A DNA stretch of 64,000 bases from Oscheius dolichura (GCA_932521035.1 OW051495.1:3038001-3102000), one strand, 5' to 3'. Counted from the stretch's first letter, positions 11,901 to 23,475 are shown. The notes: generated by a model not told the origin, from the letters alone. A program made the numbers and translations.

Positions 11901-14900
11901 GTCCCTGGCTCCCCGTGAGCAGTTGAGCGAGACCTGCCAGCGATACATCTGCCCGGTAGCCGCCGCCATCATGAATAAGACCTCCTCCTGCGAGTGTGAC
12001 CCGACCGGATCCGTCTCGGGCATCTGTAATGTCAAGGGAGGACAGTGCGAGTGCAAACCGCACGTCGTCGGCAGGAAGTGTAACCAGTGTGCTGTGGGAA
12101 CATACGGATTCGGACCGTCGGGATGTAGCGAGTGTGCCTGCGACTCTGTTGGATCACTGAATAACAACTGTGACAAACAGAGTGGACAGTGTACCTGTAG
12201 AGAAAAGGTAAGAGAGTACCTGAATACATTAGAAAGTAGTGAATATTATAAGAGCGACGGGCGAAACATTCAAATTTCAGGGTATCTACGGTCGCCAGTG
12301 TAACCAGTGCCAGCCGGGCTTCTGGAGTTTCCCCGACTGCCGCGTCTGCCAATGTAACGACCACGCGAACATCTGTGACCAGAAGACGGGAGCCTGTATC
12401 GAGTGTAAGGACCTGACAACCGGACACTACTGCGAGAGGTGCCAGGACGGTTACTACGGTGATCCTAGGTACTCATCCCTTCCGTTTCTCGCCATATTCC
12501 TAATATTTTTAGACTTGGAGTAGGCCTGGCCTGTAAGCCGTGCCCCTGCCCCAACGGCCCCACCAGTGGTTCCCAACACGCCGACACCTGCTACCTCCGC
12601 CCGGTGAACAATACCCAGGACGTTGTCTGTAACTGTAACGCCGGCTACACTGGTCCCCGTTGTGCCGAGTGCGCAATGAACCACTGGGGAAATCCAACGG
12701 AGGTTGGAGGCACCTGCGAGCGATGTGACTGTAACGGGAACATCGACATGGGTGAGGCCGGGAGCTGTGACGCCGCCACCGGGGAGTGCCTCAAGTGCCT
12801 GCACAGTACCGAGGGAGCACAGTGCGAGAACTGTGTCGAGGGATACTTCGGAGACGCCAAAATCCGCAGCTGTCAGAGGTGGGTCACTAATTGAAAGGGG
12901 AGACAACTCTTCCAGATGTGTCTGTAATCCTCTCGGAACAAATTCGACTTCGGGAGCCTGTGACCGAGTGTCCGGACAGTGCCCCTGCTATCCCAATGTC
13001 ATCGGGGAACAGTGTGACCAGTGTGCTCCGAACCATTTCAACCTCTCCAGTGGAGCTGTAAGCTATTATTTTCTACGTTTTGGCCACTCTTGAAAATATT
13101 GTCCCTATGCAAATGACTGATAAATTGAACTTTCAGGGTTGTGCCGGTTGTGACTGTGATCCGAATGGAGTCATCCTCGACCATGCTGGAAATGCCGAAC
13201 TACAATGTAACCGACTCGACGGACAGTGTAAATGCAAGCAGGGAAGAGGAGGTAAGAGATCAACCGAAAACCAGTGGTTTCTATCCTGGCCACCTTTTAC
13301 GTTGTCCCCGAAACATAGCTACTCTTCAGGTCGGACCTGCTCGGAGTGCGAGGACTACTACTGGGGAGACCCAATCACGGCCGACGGCTGCCACCGTTGC
13401 GAGTGCAACCCCACCGGCTCGGCCAGCCAGCAGTGTCACCGCAACAACGGCACGTGTGTCTGCCTGCCCGGCTCCGGCGGCCCCCTCTGCAATGAGTGTG
13501 CCCGCGGATACACCGGCACGTGGCCCTACTGTCAGCCGTGTGGAGAATGCTTCCACCAGTGGGATACAATCATCAGGGGATTGAAGGACCAGGTGGGAGG
13601 GAGATCAGCCAATAGAAGGGATACGGTATTCAGGTGATGAAGCTGATTAGCGACGCCAATAACATCGAGGACACGGGAGTCTCGTCGGCCTATGACGGCG
13701 ACTTTGAGAAGATGGAGAAGACACTCGAGGTGGGCGGGACATGGACTGTTCGAAAGGGAAATGACCAATTTAGGACGTGAAGAAGAAGCTGGCCGATGCG
13801 AATATCAGCAAGGAACACATCGAGCAGTTGGAGGCTGATGTCCAGAAACTGAAGAACGAGGTGGCCGCCGCCCGGGAGAAACTGGACACCGTCGAGGCTA
13901 AAGTCACCAGCACGATGCAGGAGGTCGACTTCGCCCAGGAGGATCTGAAGAAGTTGAAGGAGGAGGGAGACAAGATCGAGGGGCTGTCGAACGAGTTGAA
14001 CGAGAAGGCCAACAAGATCAAGGAGGCCGATGTCCAGGGAGCATACAACATCACCAAGGAGGCCGCCGCCGAGTCACTCAACTCCCAGCAGAGGGTGGAT
14101 GCCATGCTGGCCTCCATCAACAACGCGGAGGTCGAGTCACAGGCAGCTCAGGACCTGATGGATCAGCACAAAGACGATTTCGACAAACAGTACAGCGAGA
14201 ACCAGAATGCCCTGGGAGAGCTGGAGAAGAACCTCCACGGCCTGGAGAACTCCCTGCCGCGACTCAATGGAGAGGTCTGTGGAGCGGTGGCCGCCCCTTG
14301 TGACTCACTCTGTGGAGGACCCGGATCGTGTGGATTCTGTGGAGGAAAGTCCTGTCTGGAAGGAGCTGTGAGCAAAGCCGAGCAGGCCAAGTCCTTCGCC
14401 CTGGAGGCCGATCTCCGGCTGAATGAGAAACAAACCGAGGCAGAGAATGTCCTGACCCTGGTGAGAGATGTCCACCAATGGACAGAGACGGCCAAGAAGG
14501 ACGCCGAAAAGGCACTGGAAGTGGCCAGGGAGGCAGCCAAGCAGGCCAACGCCACCAGGAGCCAGCTGGACGAGGTCCTCCAAGAGATGAACGCTTTCCT
14601 CAAGGGGTCGAGGAGCAGTCCCGAACAGATCCGAACACTGGCCGAGGAGGTCCTCAACATGAAGATCAGCCTGACACCCGAGCAGATCACGGAATTGACG
14701 ACGAAGATCAAGGAGTCCCTGGCCAAGATCAACAACATCAGCGACATCCTGGCAGAAACCCGCGGTAACAAGACCATCGCCGCGGATCTAGAATCCAAGG
14801 CACTGGAGGCCAGCAACCGGGCAGCCACCATCAAGAACACCACCGACACCGTCAGGGAGGCCCTGCTCGTAGCCACTGAGGCACAGGCTGTGGCCACGGA

Positions 14901-15630
14901 CGCCATTCGGAGCGCCGAGGAGACGATGAAACTGGCCAGGGAGGATCTGGAGAAGGCCCGCGAGGAGACAACTGCCACGGAGGAGGCCGCCAAGCAGGCC
15001 AACGCCACCCTCACCCAGCTGGAAGGAGAGGTCAAGAAAGTCAAGGTAAGCAGAAACCACCCGAGGAAAAGAGTACCGTAACCCTTTCAGGTACAATACC
15101 TCCAGATCGCGGACGATGCCAAGAGTTCCTTCGAATTGGTCGACGGGGCACTCCTCGCCTCGGCCACGGCTGAACAGAGCAACAAGCAGATGACTGTGGG
15201 TCTTGAGGGGAAAAGGGAATAACAGAAGTTTAGACGGATATCGACACGGCTAGGAACCTCTTGGATGAACACTCGGAGGGAAGCGACGCACCACAGAAGA
15301 GAGCCGAGTCCCTGAGAAAACGGGCTACCAATCTCGTCTACAAGGCTCAGAGACACAATGAGGATATCAGCAGTCAGTTATTCTATTTCTTTTGAAGAGG
15401 GAATCTCCCTTACGCAATTGCGTATCTGACTATTCCTGAACTTTCCATTCGGATTTCCCTCGTTTCCTATAGCCCAAGAAGAGAAACAACTTTCAGCACT
15501 GACAAAAGACACGTCAGACGTGAAGCTCGACGACTACCAGCGCCTATTTGACGAGCTCAGCTCGCGACTACAGCTCGTCACCCAGGATATCCAGCGTAAG
15601 ACCGAATTCTTCGCCACATGCGATGTGTAG
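8911..15630 (+). CDS. lam-1: Laminin subunit beta
   Basis: A long multi-exon gene in the canonical laminin-beta order. It has a signal peptide ([18 protein letters not shown]) and a laminin N-terminal domain with [12 protein letters not shown] and ending in the [10 protein letters not shown] entry to EGF-like repeats. A first block of laminin EGF modules (about 10080-11150) is followed by a laminin IV type B domain (about 11150-11960). A second EGF-like block (about 11985-13560) follows, then a long heptad-repeat coiled coil. The coiled coil is interrupted by the beta knob with clustered cysteines ([15 protein letters not shown], about 14310-14355), which is specific to beta chains. The C-terminus carries a penultimate cysteine (FFATCDV), fitting the disulfide to the gamma chain. 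The product joins alpha and gamma chains in basement membranes. Introns are short. Vertebrate LAMB1 is the equivalent. Confidence 0.95.
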
Positions 15631-16101
15631 TCACAGTAGTCGAATCATTTTTTCTTCTTCTTCCTAATCTCTGTTGCCCCGGTTTGCCCATTGTTGTTAT
15701 GTAGTTATTGTCTCTCAAAAAGGGCATGTTTTAGCTCCAATTTTAGTCTATATTTATCAGAAAACATTTGTTCAACATCTTTACGTGTTCTTCTCTGAAA
15801 AAACTGCCATTTTTATTATTATTCATCTCTCGTTGGTGCTCTTCTCATGTTCAAATAATGCACTGCCCTTTTTGCTTATTTGATCTTTGGCATCTCAGCT
15901 TTCAATCCCTTTTTTATTGTATTCAACGTCCATTGTGAATGGAAATCTCAGCTCTTGTTGAATGATAAAATAAGTAATAAATATTCTTCTTTATAACATT
16001 TTGTTCTTCGATCTTCGGTAACATCCTTGGTAGATTATTAGATTCTTCGGGAATAACATAGTTGTGAATTACAAAGATGTTTATCAGACTAAAAGAAGTA
16101 G

Positions 16102-17538
16102 ATGTTTCGTCTGACACAGCGACTTCTGTGCTCATCACAATTCAGGAAAATATTGACAAGCGAAAGTGCAGAAGTTTTTCTAAAAGAAGTAGCCAATAGA
16201 TTACAACAGGTTCAACTTCTGTTCATATTGTATTACTATTTTTTTCAGAGCAAATCCGGCCAATGTACAGCAACTGGTGAAAATGTTCGATATTGGGATG
16301 AAATTACTAAACAGGCTGAGGAGGTGACAATAACAAAAAGTACAATTGATCAACTAGAAGCTCTTTGTAATGGTATGTATCTTCCATTCATTTAGAGTCA
16401 AAATTAAACAGATGATGTATTTCACGCGAGTCTGTTTGTTATAGTTTAGACACTTCATCTGAACAGGAGCTTCGTAATCTTGCTAAGGAAGATCTTGAAG
16501 CACAAGAAGAACTATTTGAAAAAATAATAAAAGATTTGGCTTACGCTGCAGTTCCACCTACTGAAATGGATTTACTAAATAAATGTCAAATTGAATTTGC
16601 CAGGTACGATGCTTTCAATTATCTTTTCTATTTATATCCGTTTTAGTGGTGCAGGAGGTCAGGAAGCCATGTTATTTACTAAAGAACTTTTGGATATGTA
16701 CAGATGTTATGCCCAGTATAAAGGATTGAAATGGGAGCCGATGCAAGAAGATGATGTCTCGTTAGGTGGAATACGAAATGCCGTCATTGCTGTATCTGGC
16801 CCACATGCGTATCCTTTACTGAGGTATGACGGCCTGAATCTTTTTTAAATCATTGAATTCAGGTTTGAAGCTGGAATTCATCGTGTTCAAAGGATTCCGG
16901 TAACAGATAAATCCAGAATGCATACGAGCACTGCCAGTATTTCTGTATTACCAGAACCAGAAGAAGTGAGCTTATTTTTTAAACCATTTCAGTAGAGTTT
17001 CAGGTTTCCGTAATTGTGCCTTCTGACTCGGTAAAAATTGAAACAATGAGAGCTTCTGGTCCCGGTGGTCAGAATGTCAATAAACGATCAACAGCCGTCC
17101 GAATTACTCACAAGGAGACTGGAATTGCAGTACATTGTATGGACGAACGATTTCAGCATTTGAATATTCAGGCATATTGTATGTTAGCGACGTTTAAGGT
17201 TTACCTTCAGATTGCGTATAAAAGGCTTGCAGCTATCCTTATGCAGCGGAAAGTAGACGGTATGGCAGAAAAAGTTTCATCGCATAGAAAGTTGCAGGTT
17301 AGCATGTTGATGTATCCTTTTACAATTGTTGCAGGTCGGATCCAAGGCTCGAGCGGAAAAAATACGTACCTACAATTTTCAACATGATAGAATTACTGAT
17401 CATCGAATACATATGCAAGTAGCAAACATAGAAAATTTCATGACGGGTACTGAAGCTTTAGACTCTATGATTAATAGGTTAGCAGAAGAGTATTTGATAG
17501 AAAGGCTTAAAGATATTGTAGATAACTGTGTAGTATAA
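16102..17538 (+). CDS. Mitochondrial peptide chain release factor 1
   Basis: About six exons. The N-terminal part is a helical region after a probable mitochondrial presequence ([18 protein letters not shown]). The central codon-recognition region reads [18 protein letters not shown] followed by [16 protein letters not shown]. The catalytic loop is [18 protein letters not shown] with an intact GGQ, where the glutamine is needed for peptidyl-tRNA hydrolysis. Domain 3 continues [16 protein letters not shown]. This is the MTRF1/MTRF1L (RF1) family, which terminates mitochondrial translation at UAA/UAG. It opens an AT-rich cluster of translation-related genes. The preceding 470 bases hold only the laminin 3' region and show no gene. 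Confidence 0.9.
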
Positions 17539-17655
17539 TAGTTTAGTTTTGATTTCTATGCTGTTAATTATAGTTGATGAGCTTTTTGTTGAATAAAAAT
17601 TTATATTTTCTTAAAATTCTGAGTAGATAAGACCCGTAAAATCTAAATAAAACCA

Positions 17656-18502
17656 CTATGCTCTTTGTATATAGAAGTCGCTTAAAATAAGAGCATATTG
17701 CGTGAGGATAAAGCCAGCAACCATAAACATTGTATCTTGAGCCAATTCTCGTATAATGGTGATTCCAGAAGCTGAAATTCTATTCAAAAGATAATTTGCT
17801 GACTTACAAATAAAAGATAAGTCAAATGGAAGCGCCTCTTTCGGCAACATTTGCAACAAGGGCTGAAATTCCTCGGGAAAAATATTTGTTGATCTAATCT
17901 GTCGCTGAAATTTACATGATAAAGAAAATAGTAGGCAGCAACTTACCAGGACATAAATTTCGAGCGTAACATATAGAACAAACCATGGAATTAGTATATT
18001 AGCATTCAATGCCGTTATAAGCATCACAACTCTACAGAGAAAACCTAAAGAAGTAATTGATAAGAAGGAACATAAACCAAACCAAAAAAAAATGACAACG
18101 GTCGCCGGTACTTATCTAATGATGAAGCAAGTGTGGCTGTTGGTTTTGGGATATGTCTCGGGCTGCTTGGAACACCTGAAAGTTGAGAAAAAAAGATGGT
18201 AAAACAAACTGGATTCAGCTGAAGATGCAGACACACTGTAAACGTCACCTCCTTCCATAGCTGGGGCATTTCTAACTTCAGCTAAAATATTTATCATTGG
18301 TAAACTTTTGTAACGTTGTTCTCTCTTTTGCTATACTATTCCAAAAACAACAAAATCATACTAATATCAAAGCAAAGCAAAGAAGCCTACTTCCATCTGG
18401 TCCGGAAAGAATTTTGCCGATGCGAGATTCAGAGTTTTCCAGTATTTTTCTTCTTCTTCGTTCCCTACGTTCTTCTGTTGTAAGGGAACCGTCGTTATCC
18501 AT
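17656..18502 (-). CDS. GET2/CAMLG-like receptor subunit for tail-anchored protein insertion
   Basis: Seven or so short exons on the minus strand give a protein of about 180 residues. The cytosolic N-terminus has the arginine-rich helix with TEERRERRRRKILENSESRI then GKILSGPD, matching the GET2/CAMLG motif that recruits the GET3 ATPase. A polar linker follows, then three hydrophobic segments (VVMLITALNANILIPWF..., a segment in the SSGITIIREL exon, and MFMVAGFILTQYALIL). CAMLG pairs with WRB/GET1 at the ER membrane to insert tail-anchored proteins. The start follows an ATTTAG acceptor by six bases, suggesting trans-splicing. It is shorter than human CAMLG, mainly in the linker. Confidence 0.75.
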
Positions 18503-18850
18503 GTGTTTCTAAATAGTAACAGTTTATAGCGGACTGGTACGATTTCAAACAAAAAAACTGCCAATATAGTAACTGGGAAAGATACGGTGTATCACAGCCA
18601 CGACTTTATCTCAAACAGGGTAGATTAAGTTAAAAGTGATGTAGTGGTCAAACGAAACTGGGGAGAAAAGGAAAAAGTAAATAACGAAAGAGCAAATATT
18701 TTTGTTTGAATGAGCGCGAGGAGTCCTGCAACGAGCGCTTGATTTTCAATGAAATTTTGTAACTTTGCCGTTCCTGCCTCTCCCCGTTTCGGTCGCTCTC
18801 TCCGCTTTTTCTCGTTTTCAACGGGGGTTTTGAATGGAGCTTTATTTGTG

Positions 18851-18968
18851 GTGTTGCCACTTGTTACCACACAACTTTGTGCTTGGGATGATATTGCTTT
18901 CACACCAAGCACCAACGGATACTGCATGAATTAGCGAAAGGATGGTCATTATATCGGAAGATTTCTAG
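18851..18968. repeat. Duplicated upstream segment, copy A (before eL39 copy 1)
   Basis: About 118 bp alignable to copy B at 19511-19649. Shared blocks include CCACTTGTTA, GCTTG(G/A)GATG, TTTCACA and TAGC(G/A)AAAGGA followed by TCATT(A/G)TATC. It ends about 100 bp before the ATG of eL39 copy 1. On the minus strand it is also open for 35 codons from an ATG at 18949 (start MTILSLIHAVSVGAWC), behind a plausible acceptor, so a tiny secreted-peptide gene cannot be excluded. Confidence 0.6.
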
Positions 18969-19069
18969 TTGAGAAAAACCGTTTGGTTTCAATGTTATAG
19001 TTGAATTATGTCTTTTGTTTTTCAATTTCTCCGATTTAAAGTATCGTGGAAATAGTTTTCTTATAGATC

Positions 19070-19432
19070 ATGGCTGCTTTGAAGAAATTTTTCATCAAAA
19101 AGAAACTCGCTAAGAAGCAGAAGCAAAACCGTCCTTTACCGCAGTGGGCCAGAATGAAGACCGACACAAACGTAAGTGGCGTATTTAGTGATGAGCAGTT
19201 TCTACGCGTGCCAGTGCTTTGTGGCAGAGTTTGATACATTAAGTACGGGCTCAATCAGCATTAGGCTATAGCAAATGTAATTTTAATCCCTGCTACGTAT
19301 GTAATAATACCAGCAGTTTCATGCTTTTACAACAATTAAACTTCATCTCTTATATTTTCATTATCTATTAATTTTCAGATGAAGTACAACGCGAAGAGGA
19401 GGCACTGGCGTCGTACCAAGCTGAAGCTCTAA
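19070..19432 (+). CDS. rpl-39: 60S ribosomal protein eL39, copy 1
   Basis: Exons 19070-19171 and 19379-19432 give 51 residues, the normal eL39 length. The signature is [17 protein letters not shown] then [15 protein letters not shown]. eL39 lines the nascent-peptide exit tunnel of the cytosolic large subunit. The ATG lies three bases after a CTTATAG acceptor. The intron falls at the same site and phase as in the second copy at 20824. The protein differs from copy 2 at a handful of residues (for example KKKL against KRKL, DTN against GSS). Confidence 0.95.
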
Positions 19433-19510
19433 TTATTTCCTCGAATGCCTTCAAATGTAACTATTTTTCAATAAATAGTGTAGTGTTATATGTTGTTTAC
19501 TTATTTTAAT

Positions 19511-19649
19511 GGTTGGTGGGTTCACGCCCACTTGTTATCGCTGAACTTTTACAAAAGTGAGCAATTTTTGCTTGAGATGTTCCTTTCACATCCAGTACTA
19601 AAGGATTCTGCATTAGCAAAAGGACGATCATTGTATCCGAAGATTACAG
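19511..19649. repeat. Duplicated upstream segment, copy B (before mS37)
   Basis: The second copy of the segment at 18851-18968, ending about 40 bp before the mS37 ATG. Relative to copy A it has a 4-bp deletion in the middle that breaks the minus-strand frame seen in copy A. Confidence 0.6.
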
Positions 19650-19690
19650 TCTTTTCTGAAATTTTACCACTTGCATCGAAAAATGCAGTT

Positions 19691-20324
19691 ATGCCTAAGA
19701 GAAATAGAGCAGCCGGTACGTTTTCCGCCTTATTGTGCAGAATTGAAAATATTTCCAAGGTTTTCCAGTTTATCATACGAGCATTGTTTTAGCATCTTCA
19801 TGTACTCAAGAATTGCAAGCGTTATTTGGATGTTTAAAAAAATGGGAATTCGACGATAAACCTTGTGGAAAGCAACATGCAGCGTATACGGAGTGTGTTC
19901 ACGAATCAGAAAGAATAAGTCAAGAATACAAAGAAGCCGCAAAAAAGGTTAGTTACTTATGCTTTTTACGTTATTTCATAATTCGTTTTCTAACAATAAG
20001 ATCAGCATGTTCGGCAACCTATTACATGCTTTATGAAACAAATATGCGTGAGCCTTAGTTTTCTGTTGACAGCGAACTCTAACTATTTTATGATCTTGTT
20101 GAAAATTTTATTGAAGTTTTGCATGAATATTTTATTTTCAGGGTACTCTGGGCGAAGGAAACCAAGGGAAATCGATGACTTCTGCACAGTTTAACAAATT
20201 GATGAAGCTTTTTCCTCAGCCGGATATTGGACAACCACCTTACAGGCAGATGAAAAGGCTTCCTACACAATCGTATGCTGACGACATTTTTCACCGCAAA
20301 GGATGGCCAGGAAAACGCAGTTAA
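19691..20324 (+). CDS. Mitochondrial small ribosomal subunit protein mS37 (CHCHD1-like)
   Basis: Three exons, about 115 residues, starting MPKRNRAA. It has a twin-cysteine CHCH fold: CLKKWEFDDKPC then CGKQHAAYTEC. This is followed by the diagnostic mS37 tail LGEGNQGKSMTSAQFNKLMK then LFPQP, which corresponds to the human CHCHD1 segment [20 protein letters not shown]. The protein is imported to mitochondria with oxidative folding and sits on the small mitoribosomal subunit. It lies between two eL39 copies on the same strand. A basic end (HRKGWPGKRS) precedes the stop. Confidence 0.85.
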
Positions 20325-20417
20325 CTTTACGGGTTATTGTAAAGGATATAGGCGATCTCTCTATAAAGGTTTATATGTAATTTTCTCTATTATCTTGCAG
20401 ACTTTGAAAGAGTTAGA

Positions 20418-20606
20418 ATGTTTGCCAAGGAGCATAAGCGAAGAGATGGGTCTTGCGGCGCGGCGCGCTCCATTGACAAGCACCGTAGCCAAGGTCGCTT
20501 TCCATCGTACAACTCTACCTCTTCCCAAATTTTAGAATCGATTTATAGAGTTGCTAAAGCCTGTAGAATCTCCTTTTTAGAATACATGCGCTCAAAAAGA
20601 AAATAA
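20418..20606 (+). CDS. Possible small protein downstream of mS37 (62 aa), unrecognised
   Basis: A short frame opens 18 bases after a TATCTTGCAG acceptor, as a trans-spliced downstream cistron would. It begins MFAKEHKRRDGSCGAARSID and ends EYMRSKRK. It is basic, with one mildly hydrophobic helix. No family recognised. It may be a co-transcribed partner of mS37 or 3' untranslated sequence. The opposite strand at 20617-20811 also has a 64-codon frame with protein-like composition (LGQYKGREKWQLGAVKDLV) overlapping the 5' flank of eL39 copy 2; neither is proven. Confidence 0.3.
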   Translation: MFAKEHKRRDGSCGAARSIDKHRSQGRFPSYNSTSSQILESIYRVAKACRISFLEYMRSKRK

Positions 20607-20823
20607 CTTTTTTGTTTCAAGCATAAAATTTTATTTTTCTTGCTAGATAGAAGCCAAACATGATGCCCACTAGGTCTTTGACTGCTCCGAGTTGCCATTT
20701 TTCTCTTCCTTTATATTGACCTAGTGGAGAACCCAGAATGAGAAATGTTACTTCTCCGTAATCTTTGAATATTTTTCTGAATATTTCCTCTTTTTCTACC
20801 ATACCAATCATTTTTCACAGGGT

Positions 20824-21074
20824 ATGGCCGCTTTGAAGAAGTTCTTCATAAAGCGCAAGCTTGCCAAAAAGCAGAAGCAAAATCGCCCTATGCCCCAATG
20901 GGCTCGTATGAAGACTGGAAGTAGCGTGAGTTTTTCCTTCCCTATTTTCCTTTTGGGCGAAAATCATTGTAGATGTCTCTGAAGTTATCTGACCGATCCC
21001 AACAACAAAATTAATTTCAGATGAAATACAATGCTAAGAGACGTCACTGGCGCCGTACCAAGCTGAAGCTGTAA
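20824..21074 (+). CDS. rpl-39: 60S ribosomal protein eL39, copy 2
   Basis: Exons 20824-20925 and 21021-21074 give 51 residues ([20 protein letters not shown] onward, ending [12 protein letters not shown]). The ATG lies three bases after a TTTTTCACAG acceptor. Intron position and phase match copy 1, so the two are a local duplication, 1.75 kb apart, with mS37 between them. Synonymous sites have diverged clearly, so the duplication is not recent. Confidence 0.95.
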
Positions 21075-21243
21075 GCGATCTTGGCAACCGTCTTCCCTGT
21101 TATCGCACATTGTCTTCGCCATCGTGCGAATAAATTGTTGCCTCTTGGTTCTGAAAACCTCCCCCAAAAAATAACCAGCAGACATGATCTAATTGTGTTG
21201 CCGGAAGGCGCATCGATTCGCTTCTTCTTGCTCTCTTTCACTG

Positions 21244-21807
21244 ATGTTTCCTCTCTTGATTTTTACTGCTTTGATTCGAGAAGTCAACAGCGTACTTTGC
21301 TACAATTGCACCGCTGCTTCGGATAGCAATTGTGAAACGGTTCCAAGGAGTACCAAATGGATCGAATGCAGTGGGCCTTGCCAGGTAGACGAGCAACAGC
21401 AAATTTTAAATATTTTCTCTGATCCGATCACGTTTCTCTTCTAAAAAAAATAAAGAAATACACTGAACAAAATAATAATTAGAAGAATGACACAAATGAG
21501 ATCGTGTGATTCTCATCGAATTCAGGTCTGGAAACTTTATTCTGAGGCTGAATTGAAAACTTATATGTTTGAGAGATCGTGTAACGAGTATTGCCATCAG
21601 GGATGTACTCATCTGGCCGATATGGAACATCGATTTGTTGGGTAGGTTGAGAAAAACAAAAAAAGAAGAGGATACGGCTTCAGGTGTTCGTCTTGTTGTC
21701 AAACTGATTTTTGTAATGCTGGAAACTCTGCCGGTTCAATCTCCCTAGATAATATTCTCCTCCTTTTCATATCACTTATCCCTTTCCGTTGGGTATTTTA
21801 TAAATAA
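21244..21807 (+). CDS. Ly6/uPAR-family (three-finger) secreted or GPI-anchored protein
   Basis: Three exons with an N-terminal signal peptide (MFPLLIFTALIREVNS) followed by the Ly6 opening LCYNCTAASDSNCETV. Further cysteines follow in SGPCQ, CNEYCHQGC and the closing motif CSSCCQTDFCN, the hallmark CC-x4-CN end of the three-finger fold. A hydrophobic C-terminal stretch (NILLLFISLIPF) fits a GPI-anchor signal. Ligand unknown; family members in nematodes modulate receptors and synaptic proteins. The stop overlaps an AATAAA signal, and the gene converges with the minus-strand exon ending at 21836, only 28 bases away. Confidence 0.75.
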
Positions 21808-21835
21808 ACATGTGTATTTTTTATTTTCATTTCCG

Positions 21836-22052
21836 TCAGCAGTTCTTCTTGTAATCAGAGAAATCTATTTGTTCGGAGGGAATGAGTACCGAATAATCGG
21901 TAGAATCAACAGGATCGAGAGGATGACATCTGGCATGTTTCCCAATTGACGTCTTGCCAGTGGATGGCCATCTCCCATTCCGTCCCAGTGCCGTTCCCAC
22001 ACGCAACGGCTTTCCTCTAGTTAATGCCTCCGGCTGGACCTCTCCTACTAAT
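21836..22052 (-). CDS. Terminal exon of an unrecognised minus-strand gene (partial)
   Basis: An open segment of about 71 codons starts after an ATTCTTTCAG acceptor and ends at a stop at 21836-21838, with an AATAAA-like signal just beyond. It contains GEVQPEALTRGKPLRVGTAL and ends FSDYKKNC. There is no internal ATG, so at least one 5' exon lies upstream (higher coordinates), not found; the intron would then span the inverted-repeat element at 22129. No family recognised. Confidence 0.4.
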
Positions 22053-22128
22053 CTGAAAGAATTACTCCTCTGCTTTTAATAAAAACGTCTGTTTTCATTG
22101 AGACTGCCCCCTTTTCAACTCGTCGCCA

Positions 22129-22215
22129 CACCCGTAAAATCTCGGCAGCAGCGAGATAAAGAATAAATCCAGCTCATTGAATAAAGAGCAAACTGCTGCC
22201 GAGATTTTACGGGTG
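22129..22215. mobile_element. Palindromic MITE, copy 1
   Basis: A perfect 22-bp inverted repeat: 22129-22150 pairs with 22194-22215, with a 43-bp AT-rich spacer. The arms begin CACCCGTAAAATCTCGGCAG. Two further copies with the same arm consensus lie at 23476 and 24283. Confidence 0.8.
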
Positions 22216-23235
22216 CAGGCGCGCGGTGGAAAAGCCTGTCATCCTCCGTCAACTCATCCTCCTGTCATGGCATTCCACCGACTTTACTGCCTTTCCATGT
22301 TTTCAGTTATGTTTTTCATCTCGCCTTTTTCATTAGACAACGGGCCATTCCCTAACCATGTTTCGTACCAGTGTCGCCTGGCCATTAGAGATAATTTGTC
22401 TCCTCCCCCAAATGATATGTTTTCCCGTGTCGAATCCCTCCAAAATGAAGGCGACATTATCCGGCGATATTGGCCCCCTTCGAGCACAATCCAGCTGGGC
22501 TTCTTCACGTCATACCGAGACCATCTGATCACCTGGGGGAAGTGGGGGACCGACCTCGGAATAGAATCAGTTTGAGGCGGCGAGCACTGGCCGCGGGACC
22601 CGACAATGCCTCTCAATTTCCCCGCTCCTAACACGTTTTTGTCGTCTTTCCCACTTCCTCCCATTCGAATGGCTCCCGGCGGAGACTAAATACTAGAAAG
22701 CTCGGCCAAAACAAACTTTTATCACCCGGCATTTATGATTTCCTAGAATCACACGGAACTCTCTTCCCCGGGCCGTCCTCCTCTTAAAATTGAAACGACC
22801 TGAGAATGTTTTGACGGCGACGAGGGAGAGACTCGGCCGGCGACAGAAAAAGATTCCGAAACTTGCGTCAAATAATTGAATATTCACGGTGTTTGTGATC
22901 TCCCCCGGCCAATTATATTCATAGCCTTCTCCCCCCGGTTATCACCTGGCTATCAAGGGGCCTCCTCTCGAATTGGAGTGTCCGGCCCCCCGGGAGGATG
23001 GCCCCCTAATGGATCCCCCTCTTCCCCTACTTATCGCCCCCGTGTCCCTCCTCCTCCCCCCTGTAATCTCTCCCAATTCCCCTTTTCTTCCCCATCCAAC
23101 CGGAACCCCCTCCCGGTCGCCCCTTCTAATCCAATGTTCTCTACTTCCTCACAATATTATCCCCTTCTCTCTCTCACTCTCTCTCTATTCTCTATTATAC
23201 TTATTTACTTGGCTGACCAATTCAGAAATGAAGAG

Positions 23236-23310
23236 ATGAGTCCACCGCCGAGGCACGGCGACCGATGGCTACGGTGGATATGTCTCCCCTGCTCGTCCCG
23301 GCACAAGAAG
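23236..23310 (+). CDS. Candidate alternative first exon of soc-2 (exon A)
   Basis: 25 codons from an ATG preceded by TTCAG within 11 bases, ending in phase 0 at a GTAAGC donor. It encodes MSPPPRHGDRWLRWICLPCS then SRHKK: basic, with two nearby cysteines that could be lipidated. The phase allows joining to exon B or to the first shared soc-2 exon. No other host gene is evident within 8 kb downstream. Inference only. Confidence 0.35.
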
Positions 23311-23475
23311 GTAAGCCTCTCTCTTTCCCGCCTATTTGAACATTTAAAAAGTACAGTATCCTGGGAGGGCCTCGTGTTCTCCCTAGCCCCTAATGTATTC
23401 AAGCGTCACCCACGAAACAGACACCTGTCCGACGCACTTCTGACGACTTTCCCTTGGGACACCGCCTGGCTTCTT

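Noticed and set aside
14163-15044. Long minus-strand frame across the laminin coiled coil
   Set aside because: It is a shadow of the GC-rich, heptad-repeated sense frame; its serine/alanine composition is a by-product.
22284-22664. A 126-codon minus-strand open frame
   Set aside because: It has no splice context, neighbours or recognisable motif, and lies in GC-rich non-coding DNA where long open frames arise by chance.
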